Shown piece after piece: positions 53,829 through 63,603 of a DNA stretch of 64,000 nucleotides (positions are counted from its first letter, which is position 1; the number at the start of each line of letters is the position of its first letter). The notes under the pieces were generated by a model, which saw only the letters and a list, made by a program, of their open reading frames with translations, had not been told where the DNA came from and ran no database searches. This DNA comes from Lysinibacillus xylanilyticus (GTDB taxonomy: Bacteria; Bacillota; Bacilli; Bacillales_A; Planococcaceae), in NCBI RefSeq assembly GCF_001183605.1, contig NZ_LFXJ01000005.1:248001-312000 (forward strand). Direction: 5' to 3'. The position numbers were made by a program, and so were the translations under genes.

Positions 53829-55127
53829 ATGCTTTTGGAGGAACGGTTAAATAATTGGGTAGATTCTTATAATCGAAACGGTTATTTGAATGGTACTATA
53901 TTAATTGCATCGAATGAGAATATTCTTTTAAACAGGGGATTTGGTATGGCGAATTGTGAGCATAACGTTCCAAATGTGCCAACAACTAAATTTCGTATAG
54001 GGTCATTAACGAAAGCATTTACAGCGTTGGCTATTTTTCAATTGCATGAAAAGCAAAAATTGAATATTGACGATTATGTAGGAAAATATCTACATGATTA
54101 TCCGAATGGTCAACAAATAACAATCTATCATTGCTTAACTAATAGTTCCGGAATACCTAATTATACAAATGCCCCTGATTTTTGGTTTCGCACAATGAGG
54201 CTGCCATCCACATTAGATCAGCTAATTGATTCCTTTAAGGGAAGGGAATTAGAGTTTGAACCTGGTAGTGAATTTGGCTATTCAAATTCAGCGTATGCGT
54301 TGTTAACGGCCATTATTGAAAAAGTTTCAGACATGTCATATGCAGATTACATCAAGCAGTTTATATGCCATCCGTTAGGTATGTATCATACAGGCTGTGA
54401 CGATGGAATAAAGGTGATTCCGGGTTTAGCATCTGGTTATTCATTTTGGGAAGAACCCATTCATTCAGCATATGCGGATATGTCATTTCCATTGGGTTCC
54501 TACGGGTTATATTCTACAACAGAAGACCTTTTTATTTGGGATCAGGCATTAAAATTCTCCAACATACTTTCTAAGGAATTAACAGAGAAAATGTTGACTC
54601 CAAATCTTGGGTCCTACGCATGTGGCTGGATGGTCTCTGAAGTAATGGGGAAAAAATGTATGCATCATTTTGGAGATATTAGCGGTTTTTCAAGTGATTT
54701 TCTTAGATTTGTTGACGATCAAGTTACGATTATCTTTTTAAGTAATATGAATGTTACACCTGTCATGCATTTAAGTAGAGAGATTGCAAAAACCGTTTTT
54801 GATAAAAATGTATCTTCACCGGCACCTGCAGTTCCGATAGCATTCACAAATAAGGAATCTATCGTGGGGCAATATGTAATAGAAAATGAAGAGAAAGTAC
54901 TTACCATTACTACTAAAAATAAAGACCTTTATCTAACGGTTCCTAAGATGTATGGAGCTTTATATAAATTTAAGCTTATACCATTTAGTCATGACGCAAA
55001 GAAAACCGCTTTTTTAACCGAGATGATTTATGAACAATTGATATTTTATTATACATTAGCAGGGGAAATAGAGCGTGTGCAGTACGTCGATTGTTATGAT
55101 AAAACTTATATGCTTTATAAGCAATAG
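53829..55127 (+). CDS. Serine hydrolase of the class C beta-lactamase fold
   Basis: A 432-residue protein, ATG behind AGAAGGAGAAA. The three motifs of the fold are present: SLTK (Ser59, Lys62), YSN (151-153 in FGYSNSAY) and HFGDISG as the third. A C-terminal beta domain of about 100 residues (SIVGQYVIENEEKVLTITT) follows. No signal peptide is seen, so it may be cytoplasmic. Likely an esterase, peptidase or beta-lactam-related enzyme; substrate unknown. Confidence 0.82.
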   Translation: MLLEERLNNWVDSYNRNGYLNGTILIASNENILLNRGFGMANCEHNVPNVPTTKFRIGSLTKAFTALAIFQLHEKQKLNIDDYVGKYLHDYPNGQQITIYHCLTNSSGIPNYTNAPDFWFRTMRLPSTLDQLIDSFKGRELEFEPGSEFGYSNSAYALLTAIIEKVSDMSYADYIKQFICHPLGMYHTGCDDGIKVIPGLASGYSFWEEPIHSAYADMSFPLGSYGLYSTTEDLFIWDQALKFSNILSKELTEKMLTPNLGSYACGWMVSEVMGKKCMHHFGDISGFSSDFLRFVDDQVTIIFLSNMNVTPVMHLSREIAKTVFDKNVSSPAPAVPIAFTNKESIVGQYVIENEEKVLTITTKNKDLYLTVPKMYGALYKFKLIPFSHDAKKTAFLTEMIYEQLIFYYTLAGEIERVQYVDCYDKTYMLYKQ

Positions 55128-55159
55128 ATGGAGCATCAATATTATATTTTGAAACTTAG

Positions 55160-55285
55160 AAAGAGGCAACTCATTAGTTGAGATGCCTCTTTGATTTTAT
55201 TCATTAAATGCGCTTAGCGTGAATACGAAGATACTTTTCACCATCATATGACTTCGATGTGTATCATAGAAGGCCAACTTACTTC
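55160..55285. repeat. Duplicated terminator plus 3' end of the AAA ATPase gene
   Basis: AAAGAGGCA...TGCCTCTTT is a terminator hairpin (55160-55196). Right after it, 55204-55248 read on the minus strand gives YDGEKYLRIHAKRI then stop, the C-terminus of the ATPase encoded at 56736-58034. A 19-base word shared with 53554-53572 follows. The block parallels 56685-56780. Confidence 0.75.
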
Positions 55286-55415
55286 GTACCTCCTAATCAT
55301 TCACAGCACGTGTATAGATTGGATTTTTTTCTTTGTATCGTGATATTTACCTTAACAAATATGGTTATTTATGTATCGTGATAGTATATTTGTATAGAGA
55401 GGAGATGATATCTTC

Positions 55416-56105
55416 GTGGAAATGGAAGAAATGATCTTGAATTATACATCGCAACAAAATGAATTAAGGAAGCATATTTCACTACAAAACAATTTTTCAG
55501 CTGATCAAATTAAACTCGTTGCAGGAGTAGATATTGCCTATTGGGGTGAAAATAATAAAGAATATGGAGCTTGTTGCATTCAAGTTATTGATTTTAACTC
55601 CAAAAAAATAGTTGAACAAATTGAGTACATAAATGAAATTACAATTCCATATATTTCAGGGTTTTTAGCCTTTCGTGAATTGCCTCTTGTATTAGAGGCT
55701 GTTAAAAAGTTGAGAACGAATCCAGACCTTTATATGTTTGATGGAAATGGGTATTTGCATAGTCGTCATATGGGCATTGCTACACATGCCTCATTCTTCT
55801 TGGAAAAACCTACAATTGGTGTTGCCAAAACTTATTATAAAATAGAGAACACAGATTTTATAATGCCGGAAAATATAGCTGGAGCGTTTACTGATATTGT
55901 GGTTGATGGGGTAGTGTATGGTCGTGCTCTAAGAAGTAGAAAGGATGTTAAACCGATATTTGTTTCGTGTGGTAACGAGATTGATTTAGATACGGCAACT
56001 AATATAACGATGCATTTTATTGAAAAAGATAGCCGTTTACCGATCCCCACAAGATATGCGGATTTAGCAACTCATCAGGCAAGAAAATTAGAACGAGAAT
56101 ATTAA
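55416..56105 (+). CDS. nfi: Endonuclease V (deoxyinosine repair)
   Basis: A 229-residue endonuclease V, which nicks DNA 3' to deoxyinosine in repair of deaminated adenine. Metal-binding residues are visible as D39 (AGVDIAY), E88 (FLAFRELP) and D109 (FDGNGYLHSRHMG); GVAKTYY, RSRKDVKPIFVSCGNEIDL and RLPIPTRYADLATHQARKL complete the family pattern. The usual YIPG wedge reads YISG. GTG start with GAGGAGAT upstream; ATG 55422 is possible. A downstream SMI1/KNR4 gene is co-directional 17 bases away. Confidence 0.92.
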   Translation: MEMEEMILNYTSQQNELRKHISLQNNFSADQIKLVAGVDIAYWGENNKEYGACCIQVIDFNSKKIVEQIEYINEITIPYISGFLAFRELPLVLEAVKKLRTNPDLYMFDGNGYLHSRHMGIATHASFFLEKPTIGVAKTYYKIENTDFIMPENIAGAFTDIVVDGVVYGRALRSRKDVKPIFVSCGNEIDLDTATNITMHFIEKDSRLPIPTRYADLATHQARKLEREY

Positions 56106-56122
56106 AATGAGAGGGATAAAAA

Positions 56123-56653
56123 GTGAAAAGTGAAGTTGAAATTCTATGGAATCGTATCATTGAAAAAAATTCGAAGTTAGAAATGAATGGTAAAGAATTA
56201 TTAAACCTTCAACCAGGTGCAACAGTTGAAGAATTTCAACTAATCGAAACTACATTAGGAATTACTCTTCCTGAAGAGATGAAAAGGTTTTATCGTATAT
56301 TTAATGGACAAGTTTGGTCACAAGGAGTACAGCCCTTTGTTAGAAATTTAACCCTTTCTCCTATATCTGAAATTATTGATAATTGGGAGTTTCTACAGGA
56401 GGAGTTTGATCCAGATGATTTGCTTCCAGATATAGAGTATGGTGTTGAGGTTAAACCAACGCTTTGGAATGAAAAATGGATTCCGATTGCTGAAAATGGT
56501 GGAGGCGATTATCTTTGTCTTGATACAGATCCAACAGAAGAAGGAGTAGTCGGTCAGGTGTTGTATTTTTGGCATGATTGGGGAGATCGAACAATTGATG
56601 CAAAGGGTCTTTTTGAATTTATAGAAATTTGTTTAAATGAAGAAAATATTTAG
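56123..56653 (+). CDS. SMI1/KNR4 (SUKH-1) family protein
   Basis: A 176-residue SUKH-1 protein with a GTG start behind AGAGGGAT. Canonical features: LQPGATVEEFQLIETTLG, LPEEMKRFYRIFNGQ, WIPIAENGGGDYLCLDTDP, VGQVLYFWHDWGDRTIDA. Such proteins include immunity factors but also general cell-wall-related regulators. Located outside the toxin array, beside nfi; the role is not clear. Confidence 0.85.
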   Translation: MKSEVEILWNRIIEKNSKLEMNGKELLNLQPGATVEEFQLIETTLGITLPEEMKRFYRIFNGQVWSQGVQPFVRNLTLSPISEIIDNWEFLQEEFDPDDLLPDIEYGVEVKPTLWNEKWIPIAENGGGDYLCLDTDPTEEGVVGQVLYFWHDWGDRTIDAKGLFEFIEICLNEENI

Positions 56654-56684
56654 AAATTAGGAGATAAACGACGATGATTCAGAT

Positions 56685-56735
56685 GTCAAAGAGGCATCCC
56701 AACTATCACTGGAGATTCCTCTTTGATGTCATTCT
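56685..56735. terminator. Hairpin between convergent genes
   Basis: AAAGAGGCATC pairs with GATTCCTCTTT; usable in both directions for the SMI1/KNR4 gene and the minus-strand ATPase operon. Homologous to 55160-55196. Confidence 0.7.
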
Positions 56736-58034
56736 TTAAATGCGTTTAGCATGGGTACGTAGATATTTTTCAACATCATTGTATAACCCTGATTGGTTTG
56801 CGTATTTCACGTAGTTTTTTGCAGTACGTAACCATTCTAATGTAGAGGGGCGCAACCCTTCTAAAACGTGTAATAAATCATCAGTCATGATTGGACGTTC
56901 ATCACCAGTTGTTAAAATTTCCGCAAGTACATTTTCAGTAGCTAATTCAATTATATTTTCAATGTCTGCACCTGAGAAAAGTTCGGTTTGGGCAGCAAGT
57001 GTTGCTACATCTATTTCTTCAGCATATCTTCCCTCTAGCTTCAATTTAAAAATTTGCTCTCTCGCTTTTATATCCGGTGGAGCGACAAAAATAAGACGAT
57101 CAAACCGTCCAGGACGCTTTAAGGCTGTATCAATATCCCATGGGGTATTCGTAGCTGCCATGACAAGCACTTCATCTGTACTTGTATCAATTCCTTCCAT
57201 CTCGGTAAGAAATGTATTAATCAGGCTTCTAGTACTCTCTGAAGAATTTGAGCGACTATAACCAAGGGTATCTACTTCATCAAAGAACATAATACTTGGT
57301 CTTTGAAAGCGTGCTTTATCAAAAAAGCTTTTTAAATTTTGTTCACTTTCCCCCGTATAGGAGCCCAAAATATCTGTAATATGTACAGGGTAGAAATTAG
57401 CCTTGCATTCGCCAGCAGTTGCTTTAGCAATATAGGTTTTCCCACAACCAGGGGGACCATAGAGGAGAACGCCACCGCCTACTTTTTTTCGGAACTTTGC
57501 AAATAGACCTTTGTTATAAAATGGGCTAATAATACGTAAATTAATTGTCTTTTTTAAGTCATCAAGGCCAGCGACATCCGCAAAAGTGATTTGCTCCTTA
57601 CCTTTTTTTACGGCTTTTTTAGGCCCTTCACTATCAATAACTTTTAACTTAGGTTCAAAAGCCACTAGTTCGTTGTCTTGTTCTGACTCAGTATCTTCTG
57701 TTTTGACATTCACTCCTGATAACACTTCAGCTGAAGAGGCAACGGCTTCTTCAGTCTCGTTCATTCCATCTAAATCAGGACTTTCCCGCTCATTAACTGG
57801 GGATTGGAAATCCATTGAATTCGTTTGCTGAATTTGTACACTCGCTTTTGTTAATTCATGAATGATTTCCATACGTAATGTATCATCTGTACAAAGAGAT
57901 ATTCCTGTTGAATACGATTGTACAGCTTCTAGCCAACGACCGTTTTCAGCAAGTTCTTTTCCAAGCCAGTAGTGTGCTTGTGGGTCAGTTGGACTTTGTT
58001 CCACCATTTGCTGTAACCATTTTACTTTATCCAT
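56736..58034 (-). CDS. TPR-AAA+ ATPase
   Basis: A 432-residue protein. N-terminal TPR-like region 1-65 (DPQAHYWLGKELAENGRWLE), an acidic linker 75-135, and a classical AAA+ domain: Walker A GPPGCGKT (193-200), Walker B IMFFDEVD (about 248-255), sensor AATNTPWDID and the arginine finger RPGRFDRL. The domain resembles SpoVK/Cdc48-like ATPases. It overlaps the upstream TPR gene by eight bases and so is co-translated. Target unknown; may remodel complexes with its TPR partner. Confidence 0.85.
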   Translation of the reverse strand: MDKVKWLQQMVEQSPTDPQAHYWLGKELAENGRWLEAVQSYSTGISLCTDDTLRMEIIHELTKASVQIQQTNSMDFQSPVNERESPDLDGMNETEEAVASSAEVLSGVNVKTEDTESEQDNELVAFEPKLKVIDSEGPKKAVKKGKEQITFADVAGLDDLKKTINLRIISPFYNKGLFAKFRKKVGGGVLLYGPPGCGKTYIAKATAGECKANFYPVHITDILGSYTGESEQNLKSFFDKARFQRPSIMFFDEVDTLGYSRSNSSESTRSLINTFLTEMEGIDTSTDEVLVMAATNTPWDIDTALKRPGRFDRLIFVAPPDIKAREQIFKLKLEGRYAEEIDVATLAAQTELFSGADIENIIELATENVLAEILTTGDERPIMTDDLLHVLEGLRPSTLEWLRTAKNYVKYANQSGLYNDVEKYLRTHAKRI

Positions 58035-58920
58035 ATCGATACCCCTTTATTTTTCTTAATCTCTTTACCAATGGAACTGAAATCCATGTATAAAGTGTAA
58101 GTACTACATAACATTGTAGAAATAACATTGCTAAACTATCAAAGCCTAATGCTAGTAACAAAAAGGTTAGCCCAATTCCTACAAGCCAGATGATAGCGGG
58201 ACCTCCTAAACGCTCTATAAAACGATTAGGCGCTAGTAGTGGGTGGGTTGTAATCTCCATTTCTTTTAATATAGATAGCAATGTTTGATCCTCAGGATTT
58301 AAAAGAAAAGCTTGTCTGTAATATTCTTTCGCTTCTTTTTTATTATTTCGGAGTGTGGCATTTTTTCCAAGGGTCAACAATTTGGACGATTCTCTATCTG
58401 TTGAATTCATATATTGTTCTAATGCAAGGATTTGTTGCTCTTTATTTCTATTCATACCTTCTAAAATTAAGTTTCTACGTAACACATAAGAATTTTCTGG
58501 ATCTAATTCTAATGCTTTATTTATTAATAATTTTGCTTTTTCACGATGTCCTGTTTGTTTCATTAAAACAGCGTAGCCAGCATGTGTTCCTGCATCATTT
58601 GGATTAATGCGAAGAGCTTCAAGAAAGGCTTCTTCCGCTTCTTGCCATCGCCTGGTTTCCATGTAAAGATGGCCAAGTAAATCAAAGATGATTGCCTCAT
58701 CATAGCCTAATCTCATTGCTTCTTGAAACTGTTCTTCAGCCTTGTCAAACTCGTCTATTGCATAATTACTGTAACCTAACATATACCAAAGCCAGCTATT
58801 TTCAATATTGTTATGTAATTCCTCGTTAATAAGTTCTATAACTTGGGGGTATTTTCCTATACCAAAATAATGCTCGATAACTTCAAAGGATGATTCTTCA
58901 TATTCTTCGTAATCACTCAT
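58027..58920 (-). CDS. TPR protein with C-terminal membrane segments
   Basis: A 297-residue protein with about five TPR units between residues 10 and 205 (YMLGYSNYAIDEFDKAEEQF, LGHLYMETRRWQEAEEAFLE, HAGYAVLMKQTGHREKAKLL) and two hydrophobic segments at about 240-285 (AIIWLVGIGLTFLLLALGF). Middle gene of a three-gene minus-strand operon with the AAA+ ATPase. Probably a membrane-anchored scaffold for the ATPase. Confidence 0.75.
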   Translation of the reverse strand: MSDYEEYEESSFEVIEHYFGIGKYPQVIELINEELHNNIENSWLWYMLGYSNYAIDEFDKAEEQFQEAMRLGYDEAIIFDLLGHLYMETRRWQEAEEAFLEALRINPNDAGTHAGYAVLMKQTGHREKAKLLINKALELDPENSYVLRRNLILEGMNRNKEQQILALEQYMNSTDRESSKLLTLGKNATLRNNKKEAKEYYRQAFLLNPEDQTLLSILKEMEITTHPLLAPNRFIERLGGPAIIWLVGIGLTFLLLALGFDSLAMLFLQCYVVLTLYTWISVPLVKRLRKIKGYRYG

Positions 58921-58927
58921 TAAATAT

Positions 58928-59389
58928 TTATCTCCATTCTAAAAGTGCTAGTAAGAATATCGTAACCAAAGCATCGAGTAAGCTAGAGTCGATGAATGCG
59001 ATAAAGCCTGACTTCCGCAATGATTCAGGTTCACCATCTACAGCTAAATGTGCTTTGTAGGGCTTATTTAGAAATACAAAGAAGATGAAAAAGCAAGCAA
59101 TCCCGAAAAGTCGGTCAACAAATATGATCGACTTTTTATCTATGGCTATTATTTGTTGCCCAATTGCGTAAACTACTGCAAGCTTCGCAATAATAAGTAC
59201 AAAACTAATAATTATTAACAACTGTATGTGTTTTTTCTCGATTTTTAGCCATCTAGCATTTTGTATACCTAATGAGGTAATGGCTAAAATGCCACCAAAC
59301 ATAGCAACAAAAAATAGATGACTAATTTCGTAACTTCTTGTCCTGTCTACATCATTGCTTGTTAAACTAGGTTCATAGAGGTTTTCCAT
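58928..59389 (-). CDS. Four-TM membrane protein
   Basis: A 153-residue polytopic protein with four hydrophobic segments (HLFFVAMFGGILAITSLG, LLIIISFVLIIAKLAVVYAI, GIACFFIFFVFL, LLDALVTIFLLALL). First gene of the operon with the TPR protein and the ATPase, seven bases upstream of the TPR gene. No family recognised. Confidence 0.65.
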   Translation of the reverse strand: MENLYEPSLTSNDVDRTRSYEISHLFFVAMFGGILAITSLGIQNARWLKIEKKHIQLLIIISFVLIIAKLAVVYAIGQQIIAIDKKSIIFVDRLFGIACFFIFFVFLNKPYKAHLAVDGEPESLRKSGFIAFIDSSLLDALVTIFLLALLEWR

Positions 59390-59759
59390 AATCCATCAAG
59401 CTCCCTGTTTGCTTATCCTAATAATAGTTGTATTATACATATTTTTATTAAAACTGGAAACATCTTCTTTATGTGAGGTGTAAAGAGAATATCATTCAAG
59501 TCATTTATTTGAATCAATTTCATTCGATGACGTCTATTGTTTACTCGTTTAGGAGCTCATTAACTCAAGTAAATGGCATTTGCTGTAACAATACGTAGGA
59601 GAAAATAATTAGTATGAATTTTAATATAAAATCAAAAGATTATTATTTCTCATATTGGAATGGGAGGATATTCACTTTTTAAATTAATCTATAAAATAAA
59701 GAGAATTATTAAAAATGTAACCGATATAATTCAATAGATGATAGAGGAGGTATGAAAAT
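59390..59759. other. Intergenic region
   Basis: Divergent between the ATPase operon and the surface-type gene. No gene is visible. GAGGAGG ahead of TTG 59760 sets that start. Confidence 0.5.
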
Positions 59760-62624
59760 TTGAATAAAAAATTACTTTTCACAGCAGCAGCCATTCCAGT
59801 AGCTCTTATTGTGCCAACAGTTGCAGGGGCGGCGGGAGCCGATACAGTTTCCGTCACAGGACAAAATATAGTAAATGAAACTTTAAAAGCGTCTATCGAA
59901 AACTTACCAGCAAATTCGATTGTCAAGGGTTACCAGTGGTACTATGTAGATGGTTCCAGCGATTCAACGAAAAAACCAATCTCTGGTGCAACATCAGCTA
60001 CATTTATAATACCAGTAGAAGCGGCAGGCAAAGCAGTTTTCGTGGAAGCTACTACAACAAAAGATGAAAAATATAAGAGTGAACCCCGTTCGATTAAAGA
60101 ACTAAAACTTGCAATAACTCCACCTAGAATTGATAGTAGTTCAAACTATGCAGTACCTGGTGAATTGGTACAAGTAGCGGGTGCAATTGTAACCGATGTT
60201 GAAGGTGCAAAGTTACAAAATAGTCAAATTACATATAGCTATCAATGGTTTTATAAAGTTGGTGAATCCTTCACAATAATTGAAGGGGCTACAAAAGACA
60301 CATACACTATTCCTAAAGATGCTTTGGAAAAAGGCATGAAAGATATCATTGTTAAAGTAAAGGCAAAGGTAGGAGCTTCTTTAGTAGAATCAGATGTTTC
60401 TGCTGTGATATCAGTATCTAATGAACCTTCTGATTCAATGATTGATGAAATTAAAACTTTACTAATAACTGACAACAAATATAATGTAACAAGTCTAGAA
60501 TCTTTTAAGGCAAAAGTAACGGAATTAGAAAGTAAATATCAGGCACTATCAACTGCAGCAAAAGCAAATGTGACAAATTATGATGTATTAAAGAGAGCAG
60601 CTGCAGATGTAGATTTAATTAGCAAGTTAAATGAGAAAGTAGATAAGGTTAATGAAGTTAATGAAAAGGATCTGTCAAAATATTTAAAAGACATTGAAGA
60701 GGCTTATGATAAGTTTGATTTATTACAACGAAGCCTAGATCTAAATGATGCTTTATACAATAGTATTAAAACCATATTGAAAGATCCGACAGATATCGAT
60801 GAATTTAAAGAAGTTAGAAGAATAAATCAGGCAATTGTAGAATTATTAACATATGAAAATTCTTTTGTGAAGTATGTACCTACTAGCAAAGAATCTTTAC
60901 AAGCTGCAGTTGAAACAATTGAAAAGGATATAGCAAAATTATCTCAAAATTACCGAGCAACTGTTCAAAATCAAACAATTTTAAGTGATGCTAAGTCGGA
61001 TATTAAAAAGGTTGAACAATATATTAAACTTTTCGATAAGCTGTCACAAAATGATTCACCTAGCAAACAGGTGACTACAGCAAAATCAATACGTACGTCT
61101 TATGAAAAGTTAACTTATAAACAACTTCAACTTGTACCAGCAAAATATATGAATACATTACTTCAAGCGGAAAACGCAGAAAACAGTCAAATTGACAGAT
61201 TAAATATCGAGATTGACAATTATGTAGGCGATGCTGATGACAGTTACCCAATTGATCCGTCAGTAACTACTTGGCAAAGTCATGTTAGTAATGTAAACCG
61301 TATTATTAATGAATATAAGGGCTTAACGAAAAATTCAGCGGCTAAAATTGTCGGATATGATAGCATGGTAACTTTACAAAAGGATTTTAAAGCAGCTGAA
61401 AAAATTATTAAGGACATGGACGCCTATAAAAAGCTATCAGTAACGCCAGGGGTAGCTGAGAGTAAGTTGAAAACTAACTACACTAATGTATTGAAAGCTT
61501 ATAATAAGTTAACTAGTTTACAACAATCACTTGTTTATAATGCAAACGATTTTTTATTGAATCCACCGACTATTACAGTTGATTTAAATGGTAAGGAACC
61601 TGCTGATAAAGCTGCTGCATTGGCTTTAAAGGCTGAAGTTGATAAGCTTGCTGATGTAACGAAATATACATTTGTACAATTTGAATCTGCTGTTAATGCA
61701 GCAACAACAAAATATAAAAACCTATCTTCCGCTGGACGAAAGTATGTAACAAACTATTATTTATTAACAGCTGCTAGTAAAGATCTTTCTGGTGTGAAGT
61801 CATTCCATAAAAAAGTGCAAACCGCACGAGAAGAAACTGATGTTACGAAGCAAGCAAAAAAAATTCAAACAGTACAAACTGCTTATGCAAAGCTACCTGC
61901 AAACCAACAGCATTTAGCAAAGCAGCAATATGAAGATTTGCTCAATAATCGTTTAGAAGATGGGAATACACCAGATATCACTAAATTAAATAATGAAATT
62001 GCAACTATTGTCTCAAATGATACGTATACAGTTTCAATGGAAAGAATTAAAGAGCTTTCAACTCAATATAATAAGCTGAGCTCTAGCGATAAAAAACGTG
62101 TTTCGAATGCTGCCATCTTAACAACTGCAGTTTCCGATGTAAAAAAAGTAGAATCATTTATAAAGACATATGAAAAATCATTTAATAGTAACCCATCAAC
62201 TGTCATCAAAGCTTTTGATAAGCTTACATCAAAACAAATGAGTTTAGTAAGTCCACAAATACGACAATCTATTATAGATAAAGATCAAGGCCAACAACAG
62301 TCAAATGAAATTGCTTTGAAATTGGTAGAATCAATTAATTCACTACTTGTAAATGGTGAATATATTGATGATTTGGAGACGAAAGTAAAAGAAATTCGTA
62401 CAGCATATGATGGTCTTAGTGCTTCTGAAAAGAGCGTCGTGAAAAATTATTCTAAGCTAACTCAGGCCGAGAGTGACTTGAAAAAAGTAGCCGAGGTTCA
62501 TGCTCTTTACGTACCAGCTAAGGACGATAACGCAGCTGCTCGTAAAGCTTGGCAAACTGCATATGGTAAACTCTCGAAGAAATTAGAAATTTTATATAAG
62601 AAAATGTATGAAAACGATTTATAA
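59760..62624 (+). CDS. Secreted repeat protein with Ig-like domains
   Basis: A 954-residue secreted protein. Start TTG with GAGGAGG upstream; signal peptide KKLLFTAAAIPVALIVPT ending near AGA. Two Ig-like modules follow (VKGYQWYYVDGSSDST near 60, ITYSYQWFYKVGESFTI near 155). From about 225 to the end are six degenerate helical repeats of 95-120 residues, each with a version of YDxLSxxxKxxVxNYxxLxxA (AYDGLSASEKSVVKNYSKL, KYKNLSSAGRKYVTNYYLL). No LPXTG, SLH or LysM motif is visible, so anchoring is unknown. Confidence 0.7.
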   Translation: MNKKLLFTAAAIPVALIVPTVAGAAGADTVSVTGQNIVNETLKASIENLPANSIVKGYQWYYVDGSSDSTKKPISGATSATFIIPVEAAGKAVFVEATTTKDEKYKSEPRSIKELKLAITPPRIDSSSNYAVPGELVQVAGAIVTDVEGAKLQNSQITYSYQWFYKVGESFTIIEGATKDTYTIPKDALEKGMKDIIVKVKAKVGASLVESDVSAVISVSNEPSDSMIDEIKTLLITDNKYNVTSLESFKAKVTELESKYQALSTAAKANVTNYDVLKRAAADVDLISKLNEKVDKVNEVNEKDLSKYLKDIEEAYDKFDLLQRSLDLNDALYNSIKTILKDPTDIDEFKEVRRINQAIVELLTYENSFVKYVPTSKESLQAAVETIEKDIAKLSQNYRATVQNQTILSDAKSDIKKVEQYIKLFDKLSQNDSPSKQVTTAKSIRTSYEKLTYKQLQLVPAKYMNTLLQAENAENSQIDRLNIEIDNYVGDADDSYPIDPSVTTWQSHVSNVNRIINEYKGLTKNSAAKIVGYDSMVTLQKDFKAAEKIIKDMDAYKKLSVTPGVAESKLKTNYTNVLKAYNKLTSLQQSLVYNANDFLLNPPTITVDLNGKEPADKAAALALKAEVDKLADVTKYTFVQFESAVNAATTKYKNLSSAGRKYVTNYYLLTAASKDLSGVKSFHKKVQTAREETDVTKQAKKIQTVQTAYAKLPANQQHLAKQQYEDLLNNRLEDGNTPDITKLNNEIATIVSNDTYTVSMERIKELSTQYNKLSSSDKKRVSNAAILTTAVSDVKKVESFIKTYEKSFNSNPSTVIKAFDKLTSKQMSLVSPQIRQSIIDKDQGQQQSNEIALKLVESINSLLVNGEYIDDLETKVKEIRTAYDGLSASEKSVVKNYSKLTQAESDLKKVAEVHALYVPAKDDNAAARKAWQTAYGKLSKKLEILYKKMYENDL

Positions 62625-62640
62625 AAAATAGTTTAAACCC

Positions 62641-62675
62641 AAACCCCGGATAATGAAATTTATTCGGGGTTTAAT
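62641..62675 (+). terminator. Rho-independent terminator
   Basis: AAACCCCGGATAA pairs with TTATTCGGGGTTT around GAAA-type loop; followed by an A/T-rich run with few Ts. Confidence 0.7.
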
Positions 62676-62744
62676 AATGTTAAAAAATATTGTGTTAATG
62701 ACAATAAGGTGTCTTATTAAATGACTCTTTTATAAAATGAGAGG

Positions 62745-63440
62745 TTGATTTCCGTTCCGACTGGGCGCTTTTATCGCTGCCGCTTCGCTTTCGCGCAGTA
62801 TACAGGACCACAGGGATCTATCGGTTTAACAGGAGTCAAAGGCGATAAGGGAAATCCTTTCGTGTATATTGATTTAACATCCTCTCAATTAGCTTTACTT
62901 AAAGGTGAAAAGGAGATACCAGTCCTCTAGGTTTAACCGGACCTAAGGGAGCAACTGGTGATAGAGGTCCACAAGGAATACAAGGTGTGCAAGGTCCAGC
63001 GGGAAACGGACAATCATATGTTGTTTTCCAAAGAAAATTTACAACAACTGAAGGTCAAACAGTCTTTACATGGAATGCTGCTTTTGTTTATCCAGTTGGC
63101 ATTAAATGCTGTAGCTGTTTATATCAGCGGTAACAAGCAACCAAATGATGCCTTCATCGAGACTAATGGTTACACAGTCACCTTAAAGCAGCCATCAAAC
63201 CAAGGTGAATTCGTATTGATTGAAGCAATGCAAGCTGTTGTAGATTTGCAAGGACCATAAGGGATTAAAGGTGACATTGGACCAATTGGATTAACAGGGT
63301 CCAAAGGTGCTACAGGCGCACAAGGAATCCAAGGTGTTAAAGGTGAAACAGGTGCTAAAGGAGATACAGGAGCAACTGGTCCACAGGGAGTTAAGGGAGG
63401 TACAGGGGCAACCGGACTACAAGGATCGAAAGGTGGGTAA
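62745..63440 (+). pseudogene. Broken collagen-like (GXY repeat) gene
   Basis: Gly-X-Y repeats ([56 protein letters not shown]) surround a non-collagen module (SYVVFQRKFTTTEGQTVF, YISGNKQPNDAFIETNGYTV). The pieces lie in at least three frames with stops (for example TAG near 62929 and TAA near 63260). The layout resembles phage-tail or exosporium collagen-like proteins. No start with ribosome site is apparent. Confidence 0.75.
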
Positions 63441-63565
63441 ATGTAGATGAACATTTTAGCGATGTGATCGTAAAAACAGCGGGTGAAGATGAGGTATTAC
63501 GTTTTGCCAAACAGACGCTTAAAACAAAGGTTGAGGGATTACTTTTAAATCAAATTAACAAATGA
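63437..63565 (+). pseudogene. Fragment of a small protein gene
   Basis: A start-less frame [20 protein letters not shown] then LRFAKQTLKTKVEGLLLNQI, directly after the collagen-like remnant. Family not recognised; it may be another phage-like relic. Confidence 0.4.
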
Positions 63566-63603
63566 AAGGTGCTTATTAATAGGTGCCTATTTTTTATGCA
63601 ATT

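Noticed and set aside
63170..63454. Minus-strand proline-rich frame
   Set aside because: Mirror image of the Gly-X-Y collagen repeats on the plus strand (GGN read as NCC).
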